This document shows, piece by piece, positions 26,935-36,295 of a stretch of 64,000 nt of DNA. The stretch comes from Streptomyces spinoverrucosus (GTDB taxonomy: Bacteria > Actinomycetota > Actinomycetes > Streptomycetales > Streptomycetaceae). Below the pieces are notes generated by a model. It saw only the letters and a program-made list of their open reading frames with translations, ran no database searches and was not told the DNA's origin. The first letter of the stretch is position 1, and each line of letters begins with the position of its first letter. The position numbers were made by a program, and so were the translations under genes. The stretch is from assembly GCF_006539505.1 (NCBI RefSeq), contig NZ_BJND01000050.1, positions 1-64,000 on the forward strand, written 5' to 3'.

Positions 26935-27060
26935 GCCTCATAAAGCCGCCGGTAGGGCTGCCGACTGCCTGTTGGGGTGCCTCGTCAAGCCGCCGGTAGG
27001 GCCGCCGACTGCCGGTCGGGGCGTCCTCGTCAAGCCGCCGGTAGGGGCCGCCGACCTGCC
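26935..27060. repeat. Tandem repeat, 44 bp unit, three copies
   Basis: Units beginning near 26935, 26979 and 27023 share CCTCGTCAAGCCGCCGGTAG, with a few substitutions. It is unrelated to the 38-bp block upstream. Confidence 0.85.
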
Positions 27061-27261
27061 GTAACGGGCTCGGTTTGCGTTTCGGGGTGGTGGGTGCGTA
27101 TCTTGGTAGATCGTTTGATCCCATTTGCCCGGCGCCACCGCAGAGCGCGCCGTGTGGCGCGTACTCTCCCTTGCCGTGGCGGACCGCATTGAGGCGGTCG
27201 TGTGCGAATCACGGAGTTGACGGGCGCGTGCCGACGAGACTCCGGAAGGTTTCGCAGACGT

Positions 27262-29361
27262 ATGTCTATCGCCAGTACTGATCACGCCGTCCTGCCCGCA
27301 GAAGGCGACGACCAGTCCCCCGACCTCACCTTCGCCGACCTCGGCCTGCCCGAGGGCGTCGTGCGCAAGCTCGCGCAGAACGGTGTGACCACCCCCTTCC
27401 CCATCCAGGCCGCGACCATTCCGGACGCCCTGGCCGGCAAGGACATCCTGGGCCGCGGCCGTACCGGCTCCGGCAAGACGCTGTCCTTCGGTCTGCCGGC
27501 GCTGGCCCAGCTCGCCGGCGGCCGCACCGAGAAGAAGCGGCCCCGGGCCGTCATCCTCACGCCGACGCGTGAGCTCGCCATGCAGGTGGCGGACGCGCTC
27601 CAGCCGTACGGGGACGTCCTCGGGCTGAAGATGAAGGTGGTCTGCGGCGGTACGTCGATGGGCAACCAGATCTACGCCCTGGAGCGCGGCGTCGACGTGC
27701 TGGTCGCCACCCCCGGCCGCCTCCGCGACATCATCAACCGCGGCGCCTGCTCGCTCGACGACGTGCAGATCGCCGTACTCGACGAGGCCGACCAGATGTC
27801 CGACCTCGGCTTTCTGCCCGAGGTGACCGAGCTGCTCGACCAGGTCCCGGCGGGCGGTCAGCGGATGCTGTTCTCCGCGACGATGGAGAACGAGATCCAG
27901 ACCCTCGTCGACCGCTACCTGAACGCCCCGGTCTCCCACGAGGTCGACGCGGCCCAGGGCGCGGTGACGACCATGTCGCACCACATCCTGATCGTGAAGC
28001 CCAAGGACAAGGCGCCGGTCACGGCGGCCATCGCGTCCCGCAAGGGGCGGACCATCATCTTCGTGCGGACCCAGCTGGGCGCCGACCGCGTCGCCGAGCA
28101 GCTGCGCGACGCCGGTGCCAAGGCCGAGGCGCTGCACGGCGGTATGACGCAGGGCGCCCGGACCCGGACGCTGGCGGACTTCAAGGACGGGTACGTCAAC
28201 GTCCTCGTCGCCACCGATGTCGCGGCACGCGGCATCCACGTCGACGGCATCGACCTGGTGCTGAACGTCGACCCCGCCGGTGACCACAAGGACTACCTGC
28301 ACCGGGCTGGCCGTACCGCGCGCGCCGGGCGTACCGGCACGGTCGTGTCGCTCGCCCTGCCGCACCAGCGCCGCCAAATCTTCCGCCTGATGGAGGACGC
28401 GGGCGTCGACGCCTCGCGCCACATCATCCAGGGCGCCGGCGCGTTCGACCCCGAGGTCGCCGAGATCACCGGCGCCCGGTCGATGACCGAGGTGCAGGCC
28501 GAGTCCGCGGGCAACGCCGCGCAGCAGGCCGAGCGCGAGGTCGCCCAGCTCACCAAGCAGCTGGAGCGGGCGCAGCGGCGCGCCGCCGAGCTGCGCGAGG
28601 AGGCCGACCGGCTGGTCGCCCGGGTCGCCCGCGAGCGGGGCGAGGACCCGCAGGCGGCGGTGGCCGAGGCGCAGGCCGTGGTGGCCGAGGCGGCTGAGGC
28701 GACCGAGGTGCCGGACGTTATCGAGGTGTCGGTGCCGGAGCAGGCGGGGGCGCGGGACACGGAGCGGTTCGAGCGGACCGAGCGGTCGGAGCGTACGGGG
28801 GCTTCGGCGTCGTACGAGCGTCGGGACCGCCGGGACGGCCGGGACCGCCGGGACGGTGACCGTGGTGGTCGCTCCTTCGACCGTGACCGTGGTGGGCGTT
28901 CCTTCGACCGCCGGGACGGTGACCGTGGCGGCCGTTCCTTCGAGCGTCGGGACGACCGTGGTGGCTTCCGCCGCGACGACCGCGACGACCGCGGTGGCCG
29001 TTCCTTCGACCGCCGTGACGGCGACCGTGGCGGCTTCCGCCGGGACGAGCGCCGGGACAACGACCGTGGTGGGCGTTCCTTCGACCGCCGTGACGGTGAC
29101 CGTGGCGGCCGTTCCTTCGAGCGTCGCGACGACCGCGGCGGCTTCCGGCGCGACGACCGTCCGGCCCGTTCCTTCGACCGGCGTGACGAGCGCGGCGGCC
29201 ACCGTGGCAGCGACCGTCCGTTCAACCGCGACCGCCAGGGCGACCGCCCCGGCTTCCGCACCGGCGGTCACGAGCGCCCGTACGGCCGCCGTGACGACCA
29301 CCGCGGCGGCGGTTCCTTCGGGCGCCGCGAGGACAAGCCGCGCTGGAAGCGCAACGGCTGA
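27262..29361 (+). CDS. DEAD-box RNA helicase with long RGG/RDDR-repeat tail (RhlE/DeaD type)
   Basis: This 699-residue protein carries the Q-motif region TPFPIQAATIPDAL, Walker A GRGRTGSGKT, PTRELA, VLDEADQM (DEAD), SAT, and motif VI HRAGRTARAGRTG within the first about 400 residues. A predicted coiled-coil with many Glu/Arg/Ala (about 420-490) follows. The last about 190 residues are near-perfect repeats built from DRGGRSFDRRDGD and DDRGGFRRD blocks. Such tails bind RNA and drive condensate formation in other helicases. The ATG at 27262 gives MSIASTDHAVLPAEG; an upstream in-frame start would add 20 unlikely residues. It probably acts in RNA remodelling and cold adaptation. Confidence 0.92.
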   Translation: MSIASTDHAVLPAEGDDQSPDLTFADLGLPEGVVRKLAQNGVTTPFPIQAATIPDALAGKDILGRGRTGSGKTLSFGLPALAQLAGGRTEKKRPRAVILTPTRELAMQVADALQPYGDVLGLKMKVVCGGTSMGNQIYALERGVDVLVATPGRLRDIINRGACSLDDVQIAVLDEADQMSDLGFLPEVTELLDQVPAGGQRMLFSATMENEIQTLVDRYLNAPVSHEVDAAQGAVTTMSHHILIVKPKDKAPVTAAIASRKGRTIIFVRTQLGADRVAEQLRDAGAKAEALHGGMTQGARTRTLADFKDGYVNVLVATDVAARGIHVDGIDLVLNVDPAGDHKDYLHRAGRTARAGRTGTVVSLALPHQRRQIFRLMEDAGVDASRHIIQGAGAFDPEVAEITGARSMTEVQAESAGNAAQQAEREVAQLTKQLERAQRRAAELREEADRLVARVARERGEDPQAAVAEAQAVVAEAAEATEVPDVIEVSVPEQAGARDTERFERTERSERTGASASYERRDRRDGRDRRDGDRGGRSFDRDRGGRSFDRRDGDRGGRSFERRDDRGGFRRDDRDDRGGRSFDRRDGDRGGFRRDERRDNDRGGRSFDRRDGDRGGRSFERRDDRGGFRRDDRPARSFDRRDERGGHRGSDRPFNRDRQGDRPGFRTGGHERPYGRRDDHRGGGSFGRREDKPRWKRNG

Positions 29362-29400
29362 CCTCCGCAGCACGTGAGCCACCGCAGCATGTGAGCCATG

Positions 29401-29445
29401 AGCGCCGTGGCCCCACCCTTCGCCGGGTGGGGCCACGGCGCTTTT
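29401..29445 (+). terminator. Terminator of the DEAD-box helicase gene
   Basis: An 18-base stem (AGCGCCGTGGCCCCACCC and its complement) with a 6-base loop and a following TTTT lies 40 bases after the stop. Confidence 0.9.
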
Positions 29446-29570
29446 CACATCTCGAAAGGCTGTGCGACGGCTGTATGATCAGCCGACTTCTGAGGGGGAT
29501 GTGACACCCGGGGCGGGGGGAACCGACGCGGGGCACAGCTCGCCTCTCATCCGCAGGGGAGGGTGTTTCC

Positions 29571-32500
29571 TTGGCTCGTCATGCCTTCGTACGACTCGTC
29601 ACCGCGTCCGCCGCGCTCGCGGCCGGTCTGAGCCCGCTGCTGCCGACCACGGCGGTGGCGGACACGCCGCAGGAGACGGTCGTACCGGCCGCGTTGCGCG
29701 ACAGCGAAACCGTGGCCGTGCTGCAGCACCCGGACACCCAGACGGGTACCGACGGTGCCGGGACCGAGGGCGTGTACCACCGGCTGGAGGGCCACACCGG
29801 GCTGCTGTGGACCCGGTACTCCGACGGCAGGAGCTTCGAGGCACCGCCCGCTGCACGCACCGTGGCCCTCAGCGGCACCGGCAGCGACATCCTGGCGTAC
29901 CGCCACCCCGAGGGCCGTATCGACCTGTGGAACCCGGTGGACGGCAGCACCCGCACCGTTCAACTGCCCGTCGGCCAGGGTCTGCTCGGGGTGTACGGGA
30001 CCACCGTCGTCACCGCCCAGTCCGTGACCGACCCGGACGGCACGACCAGGCGCGTCCTGCACCTGCTGACCGTGGGCGCGGACGGCACCGTCGTCGACAC
30101 CGAGGTCGGCGGGCTGCCCGCCGGTATGCGGCTGGGCCATGCGCGGGGCGCGGACGCGTCGAGCGTGTTCTTCAACGCGGACCTGGACGGCACCGCCCGC
30201 ATGGTGGCCGTCGACCGCACGACCGGCCAGGTCCAGGGCTGGACCCAGGCGCTGCCCGGCACGACGTACGCCCTGGTCAAGATCTCGCCCGAGTACGTCG
30301 CCATGTACCGGGTGGGCCCGGATGCCAAGGTGCTGGTGGTGCCCCGCTCGGACCTGTCGGCCACCCCCGTAGAGGCGGCCGTGAACGGAAGCGTCGACGA
30401 CCTGGCCGTGGTCGGCGACTGGCTGGTGCACCAGCCCAGCGGCTCCGACGACGTGAAGGCCCGGCCCATCGCGGGCGGCCCGGAGGTGACGCTGCTGACC
30501 GCCACGCGCCTGGCGGTGTCCGCGGTGTCGGACGGCTCCGCCGTCACGGTCGGCCGTACCGGCGCCGACGACTGGGGCATCCAGCGCATCCACGCCGGCC
30601 CGGACGGCAAGCCGGTGGTCACGCGGGTCAAGCCGCTGCCGAGGCCGCCGGCCCCGGTCCAGGGCATCTCCCTGGAGCAGGGCCGCCTGGTCGTCACCGA
30701 CACCAGTGCGGCCGGGCAGCGTGACGACTACGTACGGACCGTCGCCACCCACGGCACGCCCACGTTCGGCGCGCGCACGTCGTTCACGCCCGGCACGGGC
30801 TCGCGGATGACGGCGTGCCCGGCGACCGACGTCGCCTGCTCCCAGCTGTTCGGCACGGCCGACGGCCGGATCGCCTGGCTGGAGCGCGGTTCGGCGCAGG
30901 AGGACGTGATCCGCGTCGACGGCCCGACGGGGGTGTGGCAGCGCACGGTCCCCGGGGGCGGCCGGATCACCGACGTCTCGGGCCGGTACGTGCTGCACAC
31001 GACCGCGGACAAGCAGTACGTGTACCGGATCGACGACTACGCCACCCCGACCGTCACCCGCACCCCCGGCGCCGCCGCGCTCGCCGGTGGGGTGCTGTGG
31101 ACGGCGGGTACGGCCGCCGGGGCGGTCTCGGCGTACGACCTGGCTGCGAAGAAGACCACCGAGACCCTCACCACCGACGCCGGCTGCACGCCGGACGAAC
31201 TCCAGGCGCTGGGCCGTTACCTGTACTGGAGCTGCGACGACCGCGCCGGGGTCTACGACCGTACGGCGAAGAAGTCCGTGCCCGTCCCCACGGGCGAGGC
31301 CAAGCTCGGCGACGGGTACGTCGTCACGCACGACAAGGCCGCCGGGAAGCTGACGCTCACCACGGTCGTCGGCGGCACGCCCGCGAGCCGGGTCATCGGC
31401 GACCTGCCCGACACCGGGGTCTCGCAGCGGGACGTGCGCTGGACGGTGGACGAGTCCGGCGCCAACGCCGCCTACGTCGACGGGCAGGAGCGCGTGCACC
31501 TCGTACCGTCCGGCGTGGCACAGCAGCCGCTGCGGCTGCTCGGGCCCGCGCAGAACGCGGCGTACGTCCAGGCCCGTGAGATCGACGCGGTGCCGGACAC
31601 GCTGACCACCGTGCTGCTGTCCAAGCCGTCGGCGAGCTGGGAACTGACCGTGCGGGACAAGGCGACGGGCAAGGTCGTCGCCGTCCGCAGGGGCGGCGCC
31701 GCGCGAGGAGCACTGAGCGTCGGCTGGGACGGCAGGGGCACCGGGGGCACCCTCCTGCCCAACGGCACCTACGACTGGACCCTCCAGGCCACTGCGGCGG
31801 ACGGCGTCGGCGCCCCGCTGCAGACGCGCGGCACGGTGCGGCTGCACAAGGGCGCGCCGGTGCGCCACGACCATGTGGGCCCGTCGGGAAGACCGGACGG
31901 CATCGGTGACCTGCTCACCCTCGACTCCTCCGGCGGCCTGACCTTCCAGCAGGGCACGGGCAAGGGCGCTTTCTCCGGAAAGGTCACCGGCAGTGGCTGG
32001 TCCACCGGCGTGAAGGCGGTGCCGGTCGGTGATCTGAGCGGGGACCGCTGCAACGACGTGCTCGTGAAGTTCAGCAGCGGGACGACACGGCTGTACAAGC
32101 CGGCCTGCGGCGCCGCGCTGAAGCCGTCGACGCCGTACACCACGATCGGCACGGGCACCGGCTGGAACCAGTACGACATTCTCACCTCGCCCGGCGACGT
32201 CACGAAGGACGGCCGGCCCGACCTGCTCGCCCGCACGGCCGCCACCGGCACGGTGTACCTCTACAAGGGCACCACCACGGGCAAGTTCGCCGCGCGCGTG
32301 AAGCTGTACGACAACTGGAAGACGTACAAGAAGGTCGTCGGCGCCGGTGACCTGAACGGGGACGGCATCGGGGACCTGGTCGCACAGGACAAGGCGAACG
32401 TGCTGTACCGGTACTACGGCACCGGCAAGGGCACCTTCACGTCGCGGGTGAAGCTGGCGTCGAACTGGGGCGGGTCGTACAACGTGGTCGTCGGGGTGGG

Positions 32501-32645
32501 CGACATCACCGGGGACGGGACGGCCGATCTGGTCGCGCGGGACACGGCCGGTGTGTTGTACCGGGTGCCCGGGACGGGGAAGGGCTCGTTCGGGGCACGG
32601 GTGCGGATCGGGACGGGCTGGCAGGGCTACAGGGGCCTGTCCTAA
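29571..32645 (+). CDS. Large secreted FG-GAP/VCBS repeat protein
   Basis: This 1024-residue protein has a Sec-type signal peptide (LARHAFVRLVTASAALAAGL to about residue 31, cleaved after AVADT). A WD/propeller-like region of repeated beta segments fills about residues 40-660. A FlgD-type immunoglobulin module (about 680-760, WELTVRDKATGKVVAVRRGG and the LLPNGTYDWTL motif) precedes FG-GAP repeats at the C-terminus (DVTKDGRPDLLART, DLNGDGIGDLVAQD, DITGDGTADLVARD) with Ca-binding DxDGDG-like loops. It is likely a secreted adhesion or matrix-associated propeller protein; no catalytic motif is seen. The TTG start at 29571 has GGAGGG seven bases before it. Confidence 0.85.
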   Translation: MARHAFVRLVTASAALAAGLSPLLPTTAVADTPQETVVPAALRDSETVAVLQHPDTQTGTDGAGTEGVYHRLEGHTGLLWTRYSDGRSFEAPPAARTVALSGTGSDILAYRHPEGRIDLWNPVDGSTRTVQLPVGQGLLGVYGTTVVTAQSVTDPDGTTRRVLHLLTVGADGTVVDTEVGGLPAGMRLGHARGADASSVFFNADLDGTARMVAVDRTTGQVQGWTQALPGTTYALVKISPEYVAMYRVGPDAKVLVVPRSDLSATPVEAAVNGSVDDLAVVGDWLVHQPSGSDDVKARPIAGGPEVTLLTATRLAVSAVSDGSAVTVGRTGADDWGIQRIHAGPDGKPVVTRVKPLPRPPAPVQGISLEQGRLVVTDTSAAGQRDDYVRTVATHGTPTFGARTSFTPGTGSRMTACPATDVACSQLFGTADGRIAWLERGSAQEDVIRVDGPTGVWQRTVPGGGRITDVSGRYVLHTTADKQYVYRIDDYATPTVTRTPGAAALAGGVLWTAGTAAGAVSAYDLAAKKTTETLTTDAGCTPDELQALGRYLYWSCDDRAGVYDRTAKKSVPVPTGEAKLGDGYVVTHDKAAGKLTLTTVVGGTPASRVIGDLPDTGVSQRDVRWTVDESGANAAYVDGQERVHLVPSGVAQQPLRLLGPAQNAAYVQAREIDAVPDTLTTVLLSKPSASWELTVRDKATGKVVAVRRGGAARGALSVGWDGRGTGGTLLPNGTYDWTLQATAADGVGAPLQTRGTVRLHKGAPVRHDHVGPSGRPDGIGDLLTLDSSGGLTFQQGTGKGAFSGKVTGSGWSTGVKAVPVGDLSGDRCNDVLVKFSSGTTRLYKPACGAALKPSTPYTTIGTGTGWNQYDILTSPGDVTKDGRPDLLARTAATGTVYLYKGTTTGKFAARVKLYDNWKTYKKVVGAGDLNGDGIGDLVAQDKANVLYRYYGTGKGTFTSRVKLASNWGGSYNVVVGVGDITGDGTADLVARDTAGVLYRVPGTGKGSFGARVRIGTGWQGYRGLS

Positions 32646-32672
32646 TCAGCAAGGGCCTGTTCTGGTCAATCC

Positions 32673-32688
32673 GTGACGTGTGTCACGC
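32673..32688. promoter_or_regulatory. Inverted repeat upstream of the amino-acid permease
   Basis: CGTGACGTGTGTCACG is a perfect 6-base-arm palindrome with a 4-base centre, located 26 bases before the permease start. It could be an operator; the binding protein is not identifiable. Confidence 0.4.
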
Positions 32689-32713
32689 CCCCGGCGAGGG
32701 AATTGCTGGGGGC

Positions 32714-34252
32714 ATGACAGATGACGCGTTGCGTGGCGGGCCGACGGACGAGGAACGTCTGGCCCAGCTCGGCTACACCCAGGTCCTCGCCCGCCGTATG
32801 TCGGCGTTCTCCAACTACGCGGTCTCCTTCACGATCATCTCGGTCCTCTCCGGCTGCCTGACCCTCTACCTGTTCGGCATGAACACCGGTGGCCCGGCGG
32901 TGATCACCTGGGGCTGGGTGGCGGTCGGCCTGATGACCCTGTTCGTCGGCCTGGCCATGGCCGAGATCTGCTCGGCGTACCCGACGTCGGCGGGTCTGTA
33001 CTTCTGGGCGCATCGACTGGCGCCGTCGCGGACGGCGGCCGCCTGGGCGTGGTTCACGGGCTGGTTCAACGTACTGGGCCAGGTGGCGGTGACGGCGGGC
33101 ATCGACTTCGGCGCCGCGTCCTTCCTCGGCGCGTACCTGAACCTGCAGTTCGGCTGGGAGGTCACCCCGGCCCGGACGATCCTCCTCTTCGCGGGGATCC
33201 TCCTGCTCCACGGCCTGCTTAACACCTTCGGCGTCCGGGTGGTCGGCCTGCTGAACAGCATCAGCGTGTGGTGGCACGTGCTGGGCGTGGCGGTGATCGT
33301 CGGAGCACTGACCTTCGTACCCGACCAGCACCAGTCCGCATCCTTCGTCTTCGGCGAGTTCGTGAACAACACGGGTTGGGGGAGCGGGGTGTACGTCGTC
33401 CTCTTGGGCCTGTTGATGGCCCAGTACACCTTCACCGGCTACGACGCCTCGGCCCACATGACGGAGGAGACGCGGGACGCGTCGACGGCGGGCCCGAAGG
33501 GGATCGTCCGCTCGATCTGGACGTCCTGGATAGCAGGCTTCGTCCTGCTGCTCGGCTTCACCTTCGCCATCCAGTCGTACGAGGGCGCGCGCACGTCCCC
33601 GACGGGCGCACCGCCCGCGCAGATCCTGCTCGACGCGCTGGGCGCCACGGCGGGCAAACTGCTGTTGCTGGTCGTGATCGGCGCGCAGCTGTTCTGCGGG
33701 ATGGCGTCGGTGACGGCCAACAGCCGCATGATCTATGCCTTCTCGCGCGACGGCGCGCTGCCGTTCTCGCGCGTCTGGCACACGGTGAGCCCGCGCACCC
33801 GGACGCCGGTGGCGGCGGTCTGGTTGGCCGCACTGGGCGCCCTGGCCCTGGGCCTGCCCTACCTGATCAATGTCACGGCGTACGCGGCGGTGACGTCGAT
33901 CGCGGTGATCGGCCTGTACATCGCGTACGTCATCCCGACGCTGCTGCGCCTGCGCAAGGGCGAGGCCTTCGAACGGGGCCCGTGGCATCTGGGCCGCTGG
34001 TCGCGTCCGGTGGGTGTGGTGGCGGTCGGCTGGGTCGCCGTCATCACGATCCTCTTCATGCTCCCGCAGGTCTCCCCGGTCACCTGGGAAACCTTCAACT
34101 ACGCCCCCATCGCCGTCCTGGTCGTCCTCGGCTTCGCGGCGAGCTGGTGGGTGGCGTCGGCTCGGCACTGGTTCCTGAACCCGGGGCATGAGCGGACGGT
34201 GGGGAGGGAGGCGGCGCGGGAGTCGGCAGCTCGCGAACCGGTAGATCCCTAG
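32714..34252 (+). CDS. APC-superfamily amino-acid (GABA-type) permease
   Basis: This 512-residue permease has about 12 predicted transmembrane helices. The amino-acid/polyamine/organocation signature is visible in the first helix region (SNYAVSFTIISVLSGCLTLY) and the YPTSAGLYFWAHRL loop, and GYDASAHMTEETRDASTAGP in helix 6-7 is characteristic of the GABA/choline-type amino-acid transporters. The ATG at 32714 follows GGGGG by a short spacer; an open upstream frame adds 12 residues without support. It imports or exchanges amino acids at the cytoplasmic membrane; the substrate is not determinable here. Confidence 0.88.
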   Translation: MTDDALRGGPTDEERLAQLGYTQVLARRMSAFSNYAVSFTIISVLSGCLTLYLFGMNTGGPAVITWGWVAVGLMTLFVGLAMAEICSAYPTSAGLYFWAHRLAPSRTAAAWAWFTGWFNVLGQVAVTAGIDFGAASFLGAYLNLQFGWEVTPARTILLFAGILLLHGLLNTFGVRVVGLLNSISVWWHVLGVAVIVGALTFVPDQHQSASFVFGEFVNNTGWGSGVYVVLLGLLMAQYTFTGYDASAHMTEETRDASTAGPKGIVRSIWTSWIAGFVLLLGFTFAIQSYEGARTSPTGAPPAQILLDALGATAGKLLLLVVIGAQLFCGMASVTANSRMIYAFSRDGALPFSRVWHTVSPRTRTPVAAVWLAALGALALGLPYLINVTAYAAVTSIAVIGLYIAYVIPTLLRLRKGEAFERGPWHLGRWSRPVGVVAVGWVAVITILFMLPQVSPVTWETFNYAPIAVLVVLGFAASWWVASARHWFLNPGHERTVGREAARESAAREPVDP

Positions 34253-34371
34253 CACTTCGGGCCCCTTCCGGCCCCTTCCGGCACCTTTCGCCCCGCGTCC
34301 GGCCCCGTCTCTCGGATACCCGATCGGCGACGCGGCCTCCTCGGGCTATGCTCGGGGAGGCAACATCGCCT

Positions 34372-34444
34372 GGGCCCTTAGCTCAATTGGCAGAGCAGTG
34401 GACTTTTAATCCATTGGTTGTGGGTTCGAGTCCCACAGGGCCTA
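34372..34444 (+). tRNA. tRNA-Lys (UUU)
   Basis: The acceptor GGGCCCT pairs with AGGGCCT (one G-T end pair), with discriminator A. The anticodon stem is TGGAC/ATCCA-like around CTTTTAA (anticodon TTT), and the T-loop is GGTTCGAGTCC. A hairpin terminator follows. Confidence 0.93.
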
Positions 34445-34450
34445 CCGGTC

Positions 34451-34483
34451 GACCCCAGCTCAGAGCGCATCTGAACTGGGGTC
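34451..34483 (+). terminator. Terminator after tRNA-Lys
   Basis: GACCCCAG(C)TCAGA pairs with CTGAACTGGGGTC-type bases with one wobble. It lies seven bases past the tRNA. Confidence 0.75.
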
Positions 34484-34891
34484 GTTGGCGTTTTCGGGGC
34501 CTCAGTGATCGTTGGCTCCACCGAAGCTCCACCGACGTGCAGGCGATCAAGACATGAAGCGGCCCCGGCCGACGCCGAGCCGGCGGCGTTGTCCGAGTGC
34601 GAGACGGGTGAGCGGCTGCCGGCGACGAACGCCTCCTGCACAGCCGCGGTGAGGCTCTGACCAGTGGTGGCACGTTTCTGTGTGGCGGCGGCACGTTTCC
34701 GCAGTGATAAGCGGTTGGCCAACCTGTTGGGAAAACGGGCCGTCGGTGCTTCGGTTCTCGATTTTTAGCATGAAGTTGGGTCCTGTGTGGGGGCGTTCGA
34801 TGGGGTTCATGCGGATGAGTGGACGTCCAATGCGCCTGTTTGTCCCCGGGGTCGGCCGGACAGTTTTCGGGTGATGGGCGGAGGGGATTTC
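34484..34891. other. Intergenic region between tRNA-Lys and the sigma-factor gene
   Basis: About 400 bases hold no convincing gene. Open frames on the minus strand that cross the tRNA are artefacts. The 3' flank of a tRNA is a common integration site, but I see no integrase or attachment duplication. GC content is a little lower near 34660-34800, where the sigma-gene promoter is expected. Confidence 0.5.
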
Positions 34892-35464
34892 GTGAATTGC
34901 TCCAGAGAATTTCACCGGTCACCTGGTTTTTCGGTGTCCGAGGATGAGGGCAAGGGCAAGGACGACGGCCGGGAATTGTCCTGGGTCGAGATCGCCGGCC
35001 ACCGGGAACGGCTCCTGCGGCTGGTCCGGCGCCGGCTGCCGAATGCGCAGGACGCCGAGGACTGTGTCCAGGAGGCCATGGTGCGGGCCGCCGCGCACGG
35101 CAACCTGGACCGCGACCGGATCGGGCCGTTTCTCACCGCGGTCGCGCTGCGGCTGTGCGCCGACCACTACCGCGAGCAGGAACGGCGCCATCGGCTGCTG
35201 CGCCGGGCCGTACAGGTGGGGGTGCCCGAGCTGCCCGACGAGGGCGTGTGCGACAAGGACTTCGGGCGCTGGCTGCTCGGGCAGGTGGACCTGCTGCGCG
35301 GGCGGGAGCGGCAGGTGGTGCTCGCCCGGGCGCAGGGCATCTCCACCCTGGAATTCGCGCGTATGCATCGAATTTCGGTCAAGGCGGCCGAGGGTGCGTT
35401 TACTCGGGGCCGGGCGCGGTTGCGGCTGGTGTGTGCGCGTGCGCTGGACGGGGCGGTGGCCTAG
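34892..35464 (+). CDS. ECF-type (sigma-70 family) RNA polymerase sigma factor
   Basis: This 190-residue protein has a sigma region 2 segment, RLLRLVRRRLPNAQDAEDCVQEA with ALRLCADHYREQERRHRLLR, at about residues 35-100. Region 4 follows, with LLRGRERQVVLARAQGIS and LEFARMHRISVKAAEGAFTRGRARLR at about 135-180. The GTG at 34892 is chosen for GGAGGGG six bases upstream. No membrane anti-sigma gene is adjacent. The following gene encodes an unusual repeat protein about 110 bases away and may be its target or co-transcribed partner. It lies at the left edge of the biosynthetic region and could regulate it; that is inference. Confidence 0.85.
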   Translation: MNCSREFHRSPGFSVSEDEGKGKDDGRELSWVEIAGHRERLLRLVRRRLPNAQDAEDCVQEAMVRAAAHGNLDRDRIGPFLTAVALRLCADHYREQERRHRLLRRAVQVGVPELPDEGVCDKDFGRWLLGQVDLLRGRERQVVLARAQGISTLEFARMHRISVKAAEGAFTRGRARLRLVCARALDGAVA

Positions 35465-35568
35465 CGGATTTGGGGATTCCTGCTCGGAGTTCCGTGAGTT
35501 CCATGAGTTCCGAAAGTTCCGCGAGGGCTGTCTCGAATTGGTTGGCAGACTGGCGAAAACGAAAGGCA

Positions 35569-36240
35569 ATGGGCGTGGGGAAGAATAATACGCAGGACAC
35601 CATCAAGGACCTTATCGGCGACATCGCCGACAGCACCAAGAAGGCCTTCGACGAAATTCTCGACCGGAAGAGCGACAACCGGGACGGGCTGGAATGGCTC
35701 GGCCCGGCGCAGTCCATGCAGGCGCTGACCGGGCTGCCCGGTGACGTGCTGCGCACCGTCAGCGCGCTGTCCGCCCTGGGCGGGGTCGCCAACCCGGTGG
35801 CCGCCCTCGCCAACGCCGCGAACGCCGCCGCGCTCGGCGGCGCCGGCAATCCGCTGGCCGCACTGACCGGCGCCGCGGGCAACCCGCTCGCGGCGGTCAC
35901 CGGAGCGGCCGGGGCCGTGAATCCGCTCGCCGCGCTCACCGGGGCAGCCGGGGCCGGTAACCCGCTCGCCGCGCTCACCGGCGCCGCGGGTGCCGCGAAC
36001 CCGGTGGCCGCCCTCGCCGGCGGGGGTCCGCTCGGGGCGCTCGGGCAGGTGGCCGGGGGTGCCGCCTCGGCCGTGTCGGGGGCGGCGGACATGGCCGAGG
36101 GCCTGGCCCAACTGCCCCGCCAGCTCTCCCAGCTCACCGAGCTGGTCGCCAACCTGGCGCAGGTGCTGGAGAACGTCCAGCAGGTCACCGGCGCCGTCAC
36201 CGGCGGTGGCCGAGCACCTGCGGCGCGCAAGGCGACGTAG
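35569..36240 (+). CDS. Ala/Gly-rich repeat protein (NPLAALTGAAG repeats)
   Basis: This protein has about 223 residues. The first about 70 are ordinary and charged (IKDLIGDIADSTKKAFDEIL, DRKSDNRDGLEWLGPAQSM). The middle is built of five or six copies of an 11-14 residue unit around NPLAALTGAAGA (about residues 90-155). A helical, heptad-like C-terminus (LAQLPRQLSQLTELVANLAQ) ends GGGRAPAARKAT. No signal peptide is visible. ATG at 35569 or GTG at 35575 could be the start. No family is recognised; the repeats look like a flexible or self-associating segment. A strong hairpin follows the gene. Confidence 0.75.
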   Translation: MGVGKNNTQDTIKDLIGDIADSTKKAFDEILDRKSDNRDGLEWLGPAQSMQALTGLPGDVLRTVSALSALGGVANPVAALANAANAAALGGAGNPLAALTGAAGNPLAAVTGAAGAVNPLAALTGAAGAGNPLAALTGAAGAANPVAALAGGGPLGALGQVAGGAASAVSGAADMAEGLAQLPRQLSQLTELVANLAQVLENVQQVTGAVTGGGRAPAARKAT

Positions 36241-36295
36241 CCGCGCCGTACGTCCCATCCCATAGGCCCCGTACACCCCCGTACACCCTGTACAT

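Larger units (their letters stand above)
26448..27261. other. 814-base intergenic region with two minisatellites
   Basis: There is no convincing gene. Open frames here read only through repeats and have poor codon structure. Two separate tandem-repeat blocks (26493-26656 and 26935-27060) are followed by about 170 bases of leader before the DEAD-box helicase, which should contain its promoter. Confidence 0.6.

Noticed and set aside
26485..26943. Short forward frame in the 26.4-27.2 kb intergenic region
   Set aside because: It is composed of minisatellite translation with low-complexity Gly/Val/Arg and no domain.
29461..29570. Possible riboswitch ahead of the FG-GAP protein
   Set aside because: GC-rich stems are present, but none of the conserved ydaO or other known riboswitch blocks could be found.
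34378..34722. Minus-strand frame overlapping tRNA-Lys, considered as an integrase remnant
   Set aside because: No tyrosine-recombinase motifs; the frame crosses the tRNA gene and has no start site.
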